DNA of 64,000 nucleotides from Pyxidicoccus sp. MSG2 (GTDB lineage: Bacteria; Myxococcota; Myxococcia; Myxococcales; Myxococcaceae), in contig NZ_JAPNKC010000001.1 of the NCBI RefSeq assembly GCF_026626705.1, positions 4,960,001-5,024,000 of the forward strand. The letters run 5' to 3'. A model generated the notes under the pieces. That model ran no database searches. It saw only the letters and a list, made by a program, of their open reading frames with translations, and was not told where the DNA came from. Position numbers and translations under genes: made by a program. Positions 26,042 through 34,590 of the stretch are shown here, in pieces; within the stretch, counting starts at the first letter, position 1, and each line of letters opens with the position of its first letter.

Positions 26042-26086
26042 CGCGCACTCCAGGGACCTCGACTCCGCACGCGCGCCGATGATTCG

Positions 26087-27037
26087 ATGCGCCCCATGAA
26101 GCGCCTGTCCCTGCTGCCCTCCCTGCTCCTCACCGCGCTGCTCGGTGTGGGCTGCGCCTCCACGCCCCCGCCGAAGCCGTACGTCCCCGTCGACACCGGG
26201 CACGCCTTCCTCTGGGAGGTGAAGGACGGCCACGGGCGCGGCGGCACCGCCTACCTCGTCGGCTCCATCCACATGGGCAAGACGGGCGAGCTCGCCCTCC
26301 CCCCGTCCATGGAGGCCGCCTTCGCGAAGTCCGACGCCCTCGTCGTCGAGGTCGACGTGAACAAGGTCGACCCCGCCGCCATGCAGAAGCTCGCGCTGGA
26401 GCTCGGCCGGCTCCCCGACGGCCAGCGCCTGTCCCAGCGGCTGGACCCCATCACCATGACGCTGCTCGGCCGCGCCGCCCAGCGCATGGGCCTGCCCGTC
26501 TCCAACCTGGAGCCCCTGCGCCCCTGGCTCGTCGGCATGGTCCTCAGCGTCACCGAGCTGCAGCAGGCCGGCTACAAACAGGGCGAGGGCATCGACCGCG
26601 CCTTCCTCGCTCGCGCCCATGACGCCGGAAAGAGCATCGTTGAACTGGAGACCGCCGAAGGCCAGCTGCGCATGCTCGCCGGCACCCCGGACGAGCTCCA
26701 GGACCTCATGCTCAGAGACCAGCTCCGCCGCACCACCGCGCCCGGCACCGTCCTGGACCAGCTCGTCGCCGCGTGGAAGGCCGGGGACGCGGACGGCATG
26801 GCCTCGCTGGTGCTGGATGGCGCCAACGAGCCCACCTACCTCCCCGTCTACGAGCGCATCTTCTTCGAGCGCAACGTGCAGATGGCCTCTGGCGTGGACG
26901 CCCTCCTCGCCCAGCCCAGCACCCACTTCGTCGTCGTGGGCGCAGGCCACGTCGTAGGGCCCAAGGGGCTCGTCGCCCTCCTCCGGCAGCAGGGCCACAC
27001 CGTCCGCCAGCTGGACCGCAACGCCGCCGCCGAGTAG
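26087..27037 (+). CDS. TraB/GumN-family lipoprotein
   Basis: A 316-residue lipoprotein (lipobox GVGC near residue 25) with the TraB/GumN fold, a putative metal-dependent family: TAYLVGSIHMGK at the N-terminus and HFVVVGAGHVVGPKGLVALLRQQGHTV at the C-terminus, the two GxxH-containing motifs that define it, with a helical middle. Members are thought to be metalloproteases or erythromycin-esterase-like hydrolases; substrate unknown. This is unrelated to the TraB of myxobacterial outer-membrane exchange despite the name. Starts at 26087 and 26096 both fit a lipoprotein signal. The gene follows cassette 2 by 45 bp but has ordinary chromosomal character. Confidence 0.85.
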   Translation: MRPMKRLSLLPSLLLTALLGVGCASTPPPKPYVPVDTGHAFLWEVKDGHGRGGTAYLVGSIHMGKTGELALPPSMEAAFAKSDALVVEVDVNKVDPAAMQKLALELGRLPDGQRLSQRLDPITMTLLGRAAQRMGLPVSNLEPLRPWLVGMVLSVTELQQAGYKQGEGIDRAFLARAHDAGKSIVELETAEGQLRMLAGTPDELQDLMLRDQLRRTTAPGTVLDQLVAAWKAGDADGMASLVLDGANEPTYLPVYERIFFERNVQMASGVDALLAQPSTHFVVVGAGHVVGPKGLVALLRQQGHTVRQLDRNAAAE

Positions 27038-27263
27038 CGCCCCGCCTCCTCGCCCGCTGTCCACTCGCGCACACCGCACGGCGGCGACTTCGCCCCGCAG
27101 GGCAGGCCTCCTGCCCGCGGTGGTGCATTTGCTTCCCACTTCTCTCGGAAAAACCCGCACGGACCGTCCCACGTGACGTGCCCGCGATGGCACCGCCCGT
27201 GCAATCCGTCCTGGGGAGTCCGCAACAGAGGCGGAAACCTCCAGTTGCATCCTTGGAACATCA

Positions 27264-27307
27264 AATTTAAATTAACTGCCGAAACCTCGAACGACCTATA
27301 AAAATAA
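27264..27307 (+). promoter_or_regulatory. AT-rich promoter region of the Lrp-type gene with a palindrome
   Basis: This is one of the few AT-rich patches in the window. AATTTAAATT (27264-27273) is a perfect palindrome, and TATAAAAATAA (27297-27307) contains a good -10 box. TTAACT at 27272-27277 could be a poor -35 (19-nt spacer). The palindrome position suits autoregulation by the downstream Lrp/AsnC protein (inference). Confidence 0.45.
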
Positions 27308-27321
27308 GGTCCCTCCGAACC

Positions 27322-27798
27322 ATGCCCCTGGACGAGCTCGACATCCGCATCGTCGACCTGCTGCAGCGCGACGGCCGCGCCACCCAGCTGGAGCTGTCGC
27401 GCTCGGTGGGGCTGTCGCAGCCGGCGGTGGCCGAGCGCATCCGGAAGCTGGAGGAGCGCGGCGTCATCACCGGCTACACGGCGCGGGTGGACGCGTCGAA
27501 GCTCGGCAAGGACATCACCGCATTCATCGGCGTGAGCATCGAGCACCCCAAGTACTTCGAGGGGTTCGCGAAGAAGGTGCTCTCGCTGCCCGACATCCTG
27601 GAATGCCACCGCGTGGCCGGCCAGGACTCGTACATCCTCAAGGTCAAGACGGCCAACACGAAGACGCTCGACTCGCTCCTCGTGGAGACGCTGCGCACCA
27701 TCGCCGGTGTCACCCGTACGCAGACCACCATCGTCCTGTCTTCCATCAAGGAGGACACGCACGTGCGTGTCCCCCCCGAGCTTCTGAAAGGAGAGTGA
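27322..27798 (+). CDS. Lrp/AsnC-family transcriptional regulator
   Basis: A 158-residue regulator: N-terminal helix-turn-helix (LDELDIRIVDLLQRDGRATQ...VGLSQPAVAERIRKLEERGVITGYTARVD) and a C-terminal RAM/ligand domain (ILECHRVAGQDSYILKVKTANTKTLDSLL). Such proteins bind amino acids and form octamers. The next gene, an aminotransferase, starts 3 bp after the stop, so the regulator probably controls amino acid breakdown or synthesis through that enzyme. No strong RBS precedes the ATG; the leader after the AT-rich -10 is very short. Confidence 0.93.
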   Translation: MPLDELDIRIVDLLQRDGRATQLELSRSVGLSQPAVAERIRKLEERGVITGYTARVDASKLGKDITAFIGVSIEHPKYFEGFAKKVLSLPDILECHRVAGQDSYILKVKTANTKTLDSLLVETLRTIAGVTRTQTTIVLSSIKEDTHVRVPPELLKGE

Positions 27799-27801
27799 GA
27801 G

Positions 27802-29019
27802 ATGAGCGCCGACGCCATGAGCGCACCCCTTCCCCCGCCGCCGGTCTGGAGACTGGCCCAGCGGATGGCCCGGACGAAGACGTCCGCGGTGCGCGAAATC
27901 CTGAAGATCGCCGAGCGGCCCGACATCCTCTCCTTCGCGGGAGGCCTGCCGGCCCCGGAGCTCTTCCCCCTGGACGCCATCGCCGAGGCGCACGCCGAGG
28001 TGTTCGCCACCGAGGGGCGCGCCGCGCTCCAGTACAGCACCACCGAGGGCTTCGGCCCCCTGCGTGAGTGGATTTGCGGCCACCTCCAGAAGCGCGGCCG
28101 CGTGGCCACCACGGACCAGGTGCTCATCACCAGCGGCTCGCAGCAGGGCATCGACCTGGTGGCGAAGGTGCTGTTGGACCCGGGTGACCTCGTCATCGTG
28201 GAGAGCCCCAGCTACCTGGCGGCCCTGCAGACGTTCGGCTCCTACGAGGCGCGGTTCGCCACCGTGGGCAGCGACGACCAGGGCATGCGCACCGATGACC
28301 TGGAGCGCATGCTGGCCACGCACCGGCCCAAGCTGGTGTACGTGGTCGCCAACTTCCAGAACCCCAAGGGCACCACCCTCTCGCTGGAGCGCCGGCGCGA
28401 GCTGGTGCGGCTGGCGCAGAAGTACCGCTTCCTCATCCTCGAGGACGACCCGTACGGCGAGCTGCGATTCACCGGCGACCACCTGCCGTCCATGGCCGCG
28501 TTCGACGACGAGGGCGTGGTGGTGTCGCTGGGCACCTTCTCCAAGACGCTCGCCCCGGGCCTGCGCCTCGCCTGGGTGGTGGGCCCGAAGGACTTCGTGC
28601 GCAGCCTCACCATCGCCAAGCAGGCCACGGACCTGCACACCGCCACGCTGGCCCAGCGCGCGGTGTCGAAGCTGCTCACCCGCTTCGACTACAACGCCCA
28701 CCTGGACGCCCTGCGCCCCGTCTACGGCCAGCGCGCCAACGCGATGCTGGACGCGCTCAAGCTCCACATGCCCGCCGGCACGAAGTGGACGACGCCCGAG
28801 GGCGGCATGTTCCTGTGGGTGGAATTGCCCGAGGGCCTGAGCGGCGACGCGCTCCTGCCCAAGGCGATTGAGCAGAAGGTGGCCTTCGTGCCCGGCAGTC
28901 CCTTCTTCGCCACCAACCCGCGCCCGGAGTTCATGCGCCTCAACTACTCCAACCGCCCGCCCGACCTGATTACCGAGGGCATGCGCCGGCTGGGCGCCGT
29001 GATTTCCGCGGCGATGTAG
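27802..29019 (+). CDS. PLP-dependent class I/II aminotransferase (LysN/2-aminoadipate-like)
   Basis: A 405-residue fold-type I aminotransferase without a GntR domain. The motifs are LSFAGGLPAPELFP (substrate loop), LITSGSQQGIDLVAKVL (PLP phosphate), ANFQNPKGTTLS (Asn), DDPYGELRF (Asp/Tyr) and the Schiff-base Lys in LGTFSKTLAPGLRLAW. This is the pattern of 2-aminoadipate and aromatic or branched-chain aminotransferases. It is translationally close to the Lrp-type regulator (3-bp gap, RBS GGAGAG inside the end of that gene). A rho-independent terminator follows at 29034. Confidence 0.92.
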   Translation: MSADAMSAPLPPPPVWRLAQRMARTKTSAVREILKIAERPDILSFAGGLPAPELFPLDAIAEAHAEVFATEGRAALQYSTTEGFGPLREWICGHLQKRGRVATTDQVLITSGSQQGIDLVAKVLLDPGDLVIVESPSYLAALQTFGSYEARFATVGSDDQGMRTDDLERMLATHRPKLVYVVANFQNPKGTTLSLERRRELVRLAQKYRFLILEDDPYGELRFTGDHLPSMAAFDDEGVVVSLGTFSKTLAPGLRLAWVVGPKDFVRSLTIAKQATDLHTATLAQRAVSKLLTRFDYNAHLDALRPVYGQRANAMLDALKLHMPAGTKWTTPEGGMFLWVELPEGLSGDALLPKAIEQKVAFVPGSPFFATNPRPEFMRLNYSNRPPDLITEGMRRLGAVISAAM

Positions 29020-29033
29020 GCCGAAAGAGCACC

Positions 29034-29069
29034 GCGCCGCGCCGCCTTCCGGGGTGGCGCGGCGCTTTT
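29034..29069 (+). terminator. Rho-independent terminator after the aminotransferase gene
   Basis: GCGCCGCGCC (29034-29043) pairs perfectly with GGCGCGGCGC (29056-29065) across a 12-nt loop and is followed by TTTT. It lies 15 bp after the aminotransferase stop. Confidence 0.8.
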
Positions 29070-29215
29070 GCATTCAGTGAAGTTGAAGGATGATTCAGTT
29101 TTCAATTCTCTCGCCGCTGGCCAGCGCGGCCGGGGTTGCGTAGCCTGCGCCCACTTTTCCAGGTGGCGCGGGCTCCCCCGGGGCTTCGCGCCGCCGCAAT
29201 CCCGGAGAGAGACAC

Positions 29216-29962
29216 ATGCAGCTCAAGGACCTCAAAATCATCGTCACCGGCGGCGCCCAGGGCATGGGCGCGCACTTCGCGCAGCGCCTCCAGGAGGCCG
29301 GCGCCCAGGTGGCGGTGGGTGACGTCAACGAGGAGCGGCTCGCCGCGCTGCCAGCGGGCATCCACCGCCGCAAGCTGGACGTGTCCTCCGAGGACGACAT
29401 CGTCTCCTTCGTCACCTGGGCGCACGGGGCCATGGGCGGCCTCAACGGCCTCATCAACAACGCGGGCATCCTCCGCGACGCGCTGCTGGTGAAGAAGGAC
29501 CGGACCACGGGCCAGGTGAAGAAGCTGTCCACCGCGGACTGGAATGCCGTCATCGGCGTCAACCTCACCGGCGCCACCCTGATGGTGCGCGAGGTCGTGA
29601 CGAAGATGGCGGAGACGGACACCAAGGGCGGCGTCGTCGTCAACATGTCGTCCATCGCCCGGCACGGCAACCGCGGCCAGTCCAACTACGTGTCCGCGAA
29701 GGCCGCGCTGGCCGCCAACACCGTCACCTGGTCGCGCGAGTTCGCGCCCTTCGGCATCCGCGTGGGCTCCGTGGCCCCGGGCATGATTGAGACGCCGATG
29801 ACGCAGGGCATGAACCAGAAGGCCCGTGACGCCCTGGTGTCCAACATCCCCGTGGGCCGCATCGGCGTGCCCGAGGACATCTGGGTGGCCGTGAAGTTCA
29901 TCATCGAGTGCGACTACTTCAACGGCCGCACCATCGACGTGGACGGCGGCCTCAACTTCTAG
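29216..29962 (+). CDS. Short-chain dehydrogenase/reductase (FabG-like)
   Basis: A 248-residue classical SDR: TGGAQGMG cofactor motif, NNAG, catalytic Ser in VVNMSSIARHG, YVSAK (Tyr and Lys present) and PGMIETPM...DVDGGLNF at the end. It probably reduces or oxidises a 3-hydroxyacyl or similar substrate with NAD(P). GGAGAGAG precedes the ATG at 29216. It stands alone after an AT-rich stretch near 29080-29105 (TTGAAG, GTTTTCAATT) that may hold its promoter. Unlike the SDR at 1718, its catalytic residues are intact. Confidence 0.92.
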   Translation: MQLKDLKIIVTGGAQGMGAHFAQRLQEAGAQVAVGDVNEERLAALPAGIHRRKLDVSSEDDIVSFVTWAHGAMGGLNGLINNAGILRDALLVKKDRTTGQVKKLSTADWNAVIGVNLTGATLMVREVVTKMAETDTKGGVVVNMSSIARHGNRGQSNYVSAKAALAANTVTWSREFAPFGIRVGSVAPGMIETPMTQGMNQKARDALVSNIPVGRIGVPEDIWVAVKFIIECDYFNGRTIDVDGGLNF

Positions 29963-29973
29963 CGCGCCGTCCT

Positions 29974-30003
29974 CGCGGGGCCCGCCGACGCGCGGGCCTC
30001 GCG
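29974..30003. terminator. Strong hairpin between convergent genes
   Basis: A 12-bp stem (29974-29985 with 29992-30003, one G-U wobble, 6-nt loop) lies between the SDR stop at 29962 and the stop of the convergent transglycosylase gene at 30025. There is no T-tract, so I call it a probable bidirectional terminator. Confidence 0.5.
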
Positions 30004-30024
30004 AACCGGGAGCACTGACGGCCA

Positions 30025-32802
30025 CTACCTCACGCTGACGTCGTCCACGCGGAGGTTGCGCAGGACGGCGGGCTCATTGGCGTAGAGGAGCTTGTAGGCG
30101 CTGTAGCTGCCGAGCACCTTCTTCACGTAGCCGCGCGTCTCCTCGAACGCGATGTGCTCCACCCACTCGTCCAGCTCCGCCTGGGGCAGCGCGTGGCGCC
30201 AGCGCTCCACCGCTCCGGGGCCCGCGTTGTAGGCGGCCACGGCATACGCGACGTTGCCTCCGAAGTGCTTGAGGAGCTGGCCCAGGTACGCTGCGCCCAG
30301 GCGCACGTTGTCCGCGGGCTGGAGCAGGGCGGCTTCGCCCACCGGGGGCAAATCCAGCGAGTCCGCCACCTGCCGCGCCGTAGCCGGCATGAGCTGCGCC
30401 AGGCCCAGCGCTCCGGTGGAGGAGCGCGCGCGGGGATTGAAGCGGCTCTCCTCGCGGATGAGCCCTTGCAACAGGTCCGGGTCCACGCGCGAGGCCCGCG
30501 CATAACGCTCGATGAGCGCGCGGTAGGCCCGGGGCCAGGTGGCCTCCCAGATGGGCCGGGTCGACGCGCTCAGCGGGCCGTGGATTTCCTGGCCCAGCGC
30601 CGAGCGCGCCACCTGCCGCGCGAGCTTGCGACGCCCGGTGCGCAGCACCGTCTGGTACAGCAGTCGCGCCGGTGCTTCCGGCAGCACGCGGCCATCCACC
30701 GCGAGGAACTCGTCCACCGCGCCGGGGAGGCCCAGACGCAGCAACTCCACGCCCGCCGCGAAGCGCGCGTCGTGCTGGAGCGGACCGGGAGCCAACGGCC
30801 AGACCTCGGCCGGCTCACCGAGCTCGACGGGCTCGGTGGCGGCAACAGACTTGGAAGCCGCGAGGTTGAGGGTCCCCTTCGACAACACGGGCTTGCCTTC
30901 CTCGGGGGCGGACCGCGTGAGCACGTCGATGGGCCCACCGGAGTTGCTGGCCGCGACGATGATTCCCGCAGGCGCACCGGGCTTGCCGGCCACAGAGGAG
31001 GACTCGCGCAACCCTCCGACGGCCCCGGACCATGTGCCAGTCACGGTGGCAGACCCGCCACGCACTCCGGCCATTCCCGGCAAGGTGCCAGCCACAGCGG
31101 CAGACCCACCGAGCACACCGGCGATGCCGGGCACCATGCCGGACACCGGAGCGGAGCTCGTGAGCCCACCAGCCCCGAGCGAATTGCCGGCGGCGGCGGT
31201 GGAGCGCGCGAGCGCACCGGCACCACTCGCGACCACCTCGCCAGCACCACCCGCGCTGCCAGAGCCGCCCACGCCTTCGAGAGACGGACGCAGGCGCGCC
31301 ACCCGCGCTGGAGCGAGCAGCGCCAGCCGCGAGCGGGCCAGCATCCCGTACCAGCCGGCGGGACGCTCCATGGCGATGTGCTCGTAGCGGGCCATCGCCT
31401 CCGGCCTGGTGGCCTCGCCCTCCAGCATCCGCGCGTGCCAGTACCTCGCGCGCCAGAGCGCCTCGTCCGTGCGCGCCGCCTCGGGCAGCTTCTCCACCGC
31501 CGTCAGCGCGGCCAGTGCGGCCTCGGGCTCCTGGCGGCGGGTGTGCAGCCAGAAGGCGCGGAAGAGCGCCTCCGAGGCGAAGTTGCCGGACGGGTAGCGC
31601 CGGGCCGTCTCCTCGTACCGCGCCATCGCCGCGTCCGTGTCCCCCGTGCGCTGGAGGAACCACGCCGAGAAGAAGAGCGCGTCGTCCGCGTACCCGTGCT
31701 CGGGGTAGTCACGCGCGAGCGTCGCATACGTCGTGATGGCCGACTTCGGGTCCACCACCGACTGCGAGTAGCCCAGCACGTACAGCGCCTGCGGCCGCTG
31801 CTCCGGCGAGGTGCACTGCTCCACCATCGACGTGAGCACCTGTATGGCCCGGCGGTGCTGCCGCTCCTTGCGCAGCGCCCGGCCGTAGGTGAGGTGCGCG
31901 CGGCACGCCAGCTCGTCGGGGAGCTGCACGTGGGGCAGCACGCCATTCAGCAGCTCCATGCCCGAGTGGTTGCGGTGCAGCTCCACCAGCGCCTCGGCCC
32001 GGCGCACCCGCCACTTGGTGGGCAGCGGCAGCCCCTTCAGCCGCTGACCGGCGCGTTGCGCCTCGCGCGACAGCGGGCTCGTGGCCCAGACCTCCAGCAG
32101 CGCGCGGTGCTCGACGTTGTACTGGCCCTGGACTCGCGCCAGGTCGCAGATGGCCAGCAGCGCCTTCATCCGGAGCGCGTCCGGCCCGCGCGACTGGCGG
32201 CTGTCGATGAGCTCCTGCAGCGCGGCCAGCGCCCCGGCGACGTCTCCCCGGCGCTGGAGCACCTTCGACAGGCTGAAGCGCGCCACCGGGTAGAGCGGCG
32301 AACCCGGGCTCACGTCCCGGTACTGACCCACGGCCAGCTCCCACCGGCGCACCTTCTCGTTGGCCTGCGCCGCGCGGAACAGGCAGTGGTCCCTGAGCGG
32401 GATGTAGTCGTTAGCCAGCGCCGCGAACTCGTCCGCGGCGACGGTGAAGTCCCGGGCCTGCAAGGCGCTCTGCGCCTGGAGGAAGCGCACCGGCAGCGTG
32501 GGCTTCTCCTGCGCGAGCAGCGCCCGCGCGCGCCGATAGCGGCCCCGGTTGAACTCCGCGCGCGCCTTCGCCAGCGTGCCTTCCGCGAAGTACGGCGCGA
32601 GCTGCTCCGGCCCGAAGGAGGGCGTGGCCCCTTCCGCGCTGTCCGGCTGCGCGGTGGGAGAGTCGAGCAGCGCCTCCAGCTGCTCCTCCGAGAGCACCTC
32701 GCCCGGGGTCTCCTCCACGGCCTCCTGTGCCCACGTGGGGCTCGCTCCCAGCACGCTCGCGCATGCCAGGAACACCACCGCTCCCGTTCGCAGCCCGTCC
32801 AT
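30025..32802 (-). CDS. Soluble lytic murein transglycosylase (Slt70-like) with TPR region
   Basis: A 925-residue exported protein: signal peptide (cleavage after TWAQ), a long helical TPR-like superhelix (about 80-590), an Ala/Gly/Ser-rich low-complexity insert (about 590-720) with degenerate repeats such as GIAGVLGGSAAVAGT and GMAGVRGGSATVTGT, and a C-terminal Slt domain. The domain holds the catalytic Glu785 (REESRFNP), GALGLAQLMPATA, and AVAAYNAGPGAVERW. It should cleave the glycan strand of peptidoglycan to 1,6-anhydromuropeptides. The start at 32802 has AGAGGG upstream; the open frame further upstream overlaps the promoter region. Slt70 is about 650 residues, so the insert and extra TPRs are additions. 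Confidence 0.9.
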   Translation of the reverse strand: MDGLRTGAVVFLACASVLGASPTWAQEAVEETPGEVLSEEQLEALLDSPTAQPDSAEGATPSFGPEQLAPYFAEGTLAKARAEFNRGRYRRARALLAQEKPTLPVRFLQAQSALQARDFTVAADEFAALANDYIPLRDHCLFRAAQANEKVRRWELAVGQYRDVSPGSPLYPVARFSLSKVLQRRGDVAGALAALQELIDSRQSRGPDALRMKALLAICDLARVQGQYNVEHRALLEVWATSPLSREAQRAGQRLKGLPLPTKWRVRRAEALVELHRNHSGMELLNGVLPHVQLPDELACRAHLTYGRALRKERQHRRAIQVLTSMVEQCTSPEQRPQALYVLGYSQSVVDPKSAITTYATLARDYPEHGYADDALFFSAWFLQRTGDTDAAMARYEETARRYPSGNFASEALFRAFWLHTRRQEPEAALAALTAVEKLPEAARTDEALWRARYWHARMLEGEATRPEAMARYEHIAMERPAGWYGMLARSRLALLAPARVARLRPSLEGVGGSGSAGGAGEVVASGAGALARSTAAAGNSLGAGGLTSSAPVSGMVPGIAGVLGGSAAVAGTLPGMAGVRGGSATVTGTWSGAVGGLRESSSVAGKPGAPAGIIVAASNSGGPIDVLTRSAPEEGKPVLSKGTLNLAASKSVAATEPVELGEPAEVWPLAPGPLQHDARFAAGVELLRLGLPGAVDEFLAVDGRVLPEAPARLLYQTVLRTGRRKLARQVARSALGQEIHGPLSASTRPIWEATWPRAYRALIERYARASRVDPDLLQGLIREESRFNPRARSSTGALGLAQLMPATARQVADSLDLPPVGEAALLQPADNVRLGAAYLGQLLKHFGGNVAYAVAAYNAGPGAVERWRHALPQAELDEWVEHIAFEETRGYVKKVLGSYSAYKLLYANEPAVLRNLRVDDVSVR

Positions 32803-33110
32803 CGCAGCCCTCTTCTGAAGTCCTGGGGCCAAGATGGATTTGCACGCTCCGTGTGAACGGGACTGGGTCAACTCACGCCGCACGCACGCACGTCGTCCAG
32901 GCGATACCGGCGGCGGCGCCACCCCCGACGGTCTGCACGAAACCCGACGGCCTTCAGAACTGACGCGTAGGCGCTCCTGCGACAGGGTGGTGGAGGCGAC
33001 CACCTGCCCTGCCCGGGATGGGTCCACGTCGGGGTGCCGGACCCCTCCCGGAGAAGATTTCGGGCGCTGTCCGTTCATCCCGCGCCGCTGTGCAACCGAG
33101 GAGACCCCAC
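32803..33110. other. Divergent intergenic region
   Basis: A 308-bp gap between the transglycosylase and the S74-type lipoprotein gene. I see no gene, no strong inverted repeat and no clear sigma-70 promoter. It must contain the promoters of both genes. Confidence 0.4.
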
Positions 33111-34565
33111 ATGAAGGTCGGAATAGTGTTGGCCGCGCTGGGATGCATCGCCGTGAGCACGGGAGGCTGTGGCTCCGAGGGCGCCGATGGAGCCCAGGGC
33201 CCCGAGGGCCTCCAGGGCCCCCAGGGGCCTCCGGGAGCGAAGGGCGAGCCCGGCCAGACGTGGGCGGTGGGGAGCGGACTCCAGCTCGACGGAAACGTCC
33301 TCAGCGTCCAGTACGGGAGCGGAGAGAATGCCGCCGTGCAGGGCAATGACTCGCGGCTCAACGACCCCCGTTTTCCCCTGCCGGGCAGCGGCAGCTACAT
33401 CCAGAACGGGAGCACCGTACAGGACGCCTCGTTCTCCGTCGGAGGGACGGGCACCACGAATGGCCGGCTGACGACGAAGGCGGACCTGCGCGTCGAAGCG
33501 ACGGCGGCGGTCGTGACACCGGTGCCACTGCTGCGCGTCGAGAACACCGCGACGACTCCCACCTGGAACGGCTTCCCGCTCTTCACCGTGGACTCCGCGG
33601 GTGGCCTGGTCGCGCGCGGCGAGCTGGGCAATGGAGCCATCCCCATGACGGGCAAGGGGTACAGGTTCATGTGGTACCCGAACAAGGCCGCGTTTCGCGT
33701 CGGCTATGCCGACACCCAGTGGGACGACGCGAACGTGGGCTTCTACTCCTGGGCGGGCGGCAACCTGACCACGGCCAGCGCGTACGGCTCCTTTGCCTTC
33801 GGTGACCAGTGCACGGCGAGCGGCACGGACTCGGTGTGCTTCGGGTCCACCAACGTCGCCAGCGGGACGGTGGGCTTCACCACCGGCGCCTCCTCCACCG
33901 CGAGCGGCTTCGCGTCCGTGGCCCAGGGCTACACCAACGTCGCCAGCGGCCAGGGCGCCGTGGCCATCGGCTACCGCGTGTCGGCGAACTCGGACTACGG
34001 CATGGCCCTGGGGCACCGGGTGACGACGGGGGGCTTCGACGGCGCGTTCATCTGGGGAGACCAGTCGACCACCACCGTGGCCGCCAACACCGCCAGCAAC
34101 CAGTTCATGCTGCGCGCCTCGGGCGGAGTGCGGCTGAGGACCAACTCCACGCTCACCACGGGGTGCGATCTGCCCGCGGGCTCGGGCGTGTTCTCGTGCA
34201 CGTCGGACCGGAACCAGAAGGAGGCCTTCCAGCACATCGACGGGGAGGAGGTCCTCGCGAAGGTGGCCGGGATGCCCGTCCAGAGCTGGCGCTACAAGGA
34301 CGAGAGCCAGGGCGTCCGTCACGTGGGCCCCGTCGCGCAGGACTTCCGCGCGGCCTTCGGCCTGGGGACGGATGACAAGAGCATCGGCCTGCTCGACATC
34401 GACGGGGTGAACATGGCCGCCATCCAGGCGCTGGAGCGACGCACCCAGGAGCTGCGCGCGAAGACGGCCGAGGTGGATGCCCTGAAGGCCGAAATGGCGG
34501 AGCTGAAGCAGGGCCTGTCCCGGCTGGAGGCGACCGTCCAGGCGCAGCGCCCCGCCGCGCGGTGA
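33111..34565 (+). CDS. Collagen-like, S74-chaperone-tailed surface lipoprotein
   Basis: A 484-residue lipoprotein (lipobox STGGC). A short collagen-like stretch follows (GADGAQGPEGLQGPQGP... about eight Gly-X-Y triplets). Next come beta-rich repeats of trimeric adhesin head type (SAYGSFAFGDQCTASGTDS, ASGFASVAQGYTNVASGQ, GAVAIGYRVSANSDYGMALG). The end is a peptidase S74 intramolecular chaperone with the Ser365-Asp366 cleavage dyad in SDRNQK, an SWRYKD motif and a C-terminal coiled coil. S74 domains normally trimerise phage tail fibres and then cut themselves off. I infer a trimeric, fibre-like surface protein anchored by lipid. The ATG at 33111 follows GAGGAGA. Confidence 0.85.
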   Translation: MKVGIVLAALGCIAVSTGGCGSEGADGAQGPEGLQGPQGPPGAKGEPGQTWAVGSGLQLDGNVLSVQYGSGENAAVQGNDSRLNDPRFPLPGSGSYIQNGSTVQDASFSVGGTGTTNGRLTTKADLRVEATAAVVTPVPLLRVENTATTPTWNGFPLFTVDSAGGLVARGELGNGAIPMTGKGYRFMWYPNKAAFRVGYADTQWDDANVGFYSWAGGNLTTASAYGSFAFGDQCTASGTDSVCFGSTNVASGTVGFTTGASSTASGFASVAQGYTNVASGQGAVAIGYRVSANSDYGMALGHRVTTGGFDGAFIWGDQSTTTVAANTASNQFMLRASGGVRLRTNSTLTTGCDLPAGSGVFSCTSDRNQKEAFQHIDGEEVLAKVAGMPVQSWRYKDESQGVRHVGPVAQDFRAAFGLGTDDKSIGLLDIDGVNMAAIQALERRTQELRAKTAEVDALKAEMAELKQGLSRLEATVQAQRPAAR

Positions 34566-34580
34566 CGTCAGGACGTCACC
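34561..34580. terminator. Inverted repeat across the stop codon of the S74 lipoprotein gene
   Basis: GGTGACGTC (34561-34569) and GACGTCACC (34572-34580) are perfect 9-bp arms with a 2-nt centre; the TGA stop lies inside the left arm. It is located between convergent genes and may act as a terminator or be a regulatory dyad. Confidence 0.4.
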
Positions 34581-34590
34581 TCCGGCACCT

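Noticed and set aside
26087..27037. TraB-type lipoprotein considered as the outer-membrane exchange factor TraB of Myxococcus
   Set aside because: The sequence has TraB/GumN GxxH motifs; the exchange protein TraB is an OmpA-domain protein and unrelated.
33111..34565. S74 protein considered as a prophage tail fibre
   Set aside because: It has a lipoprotein signal and no phage structural genes nearby.
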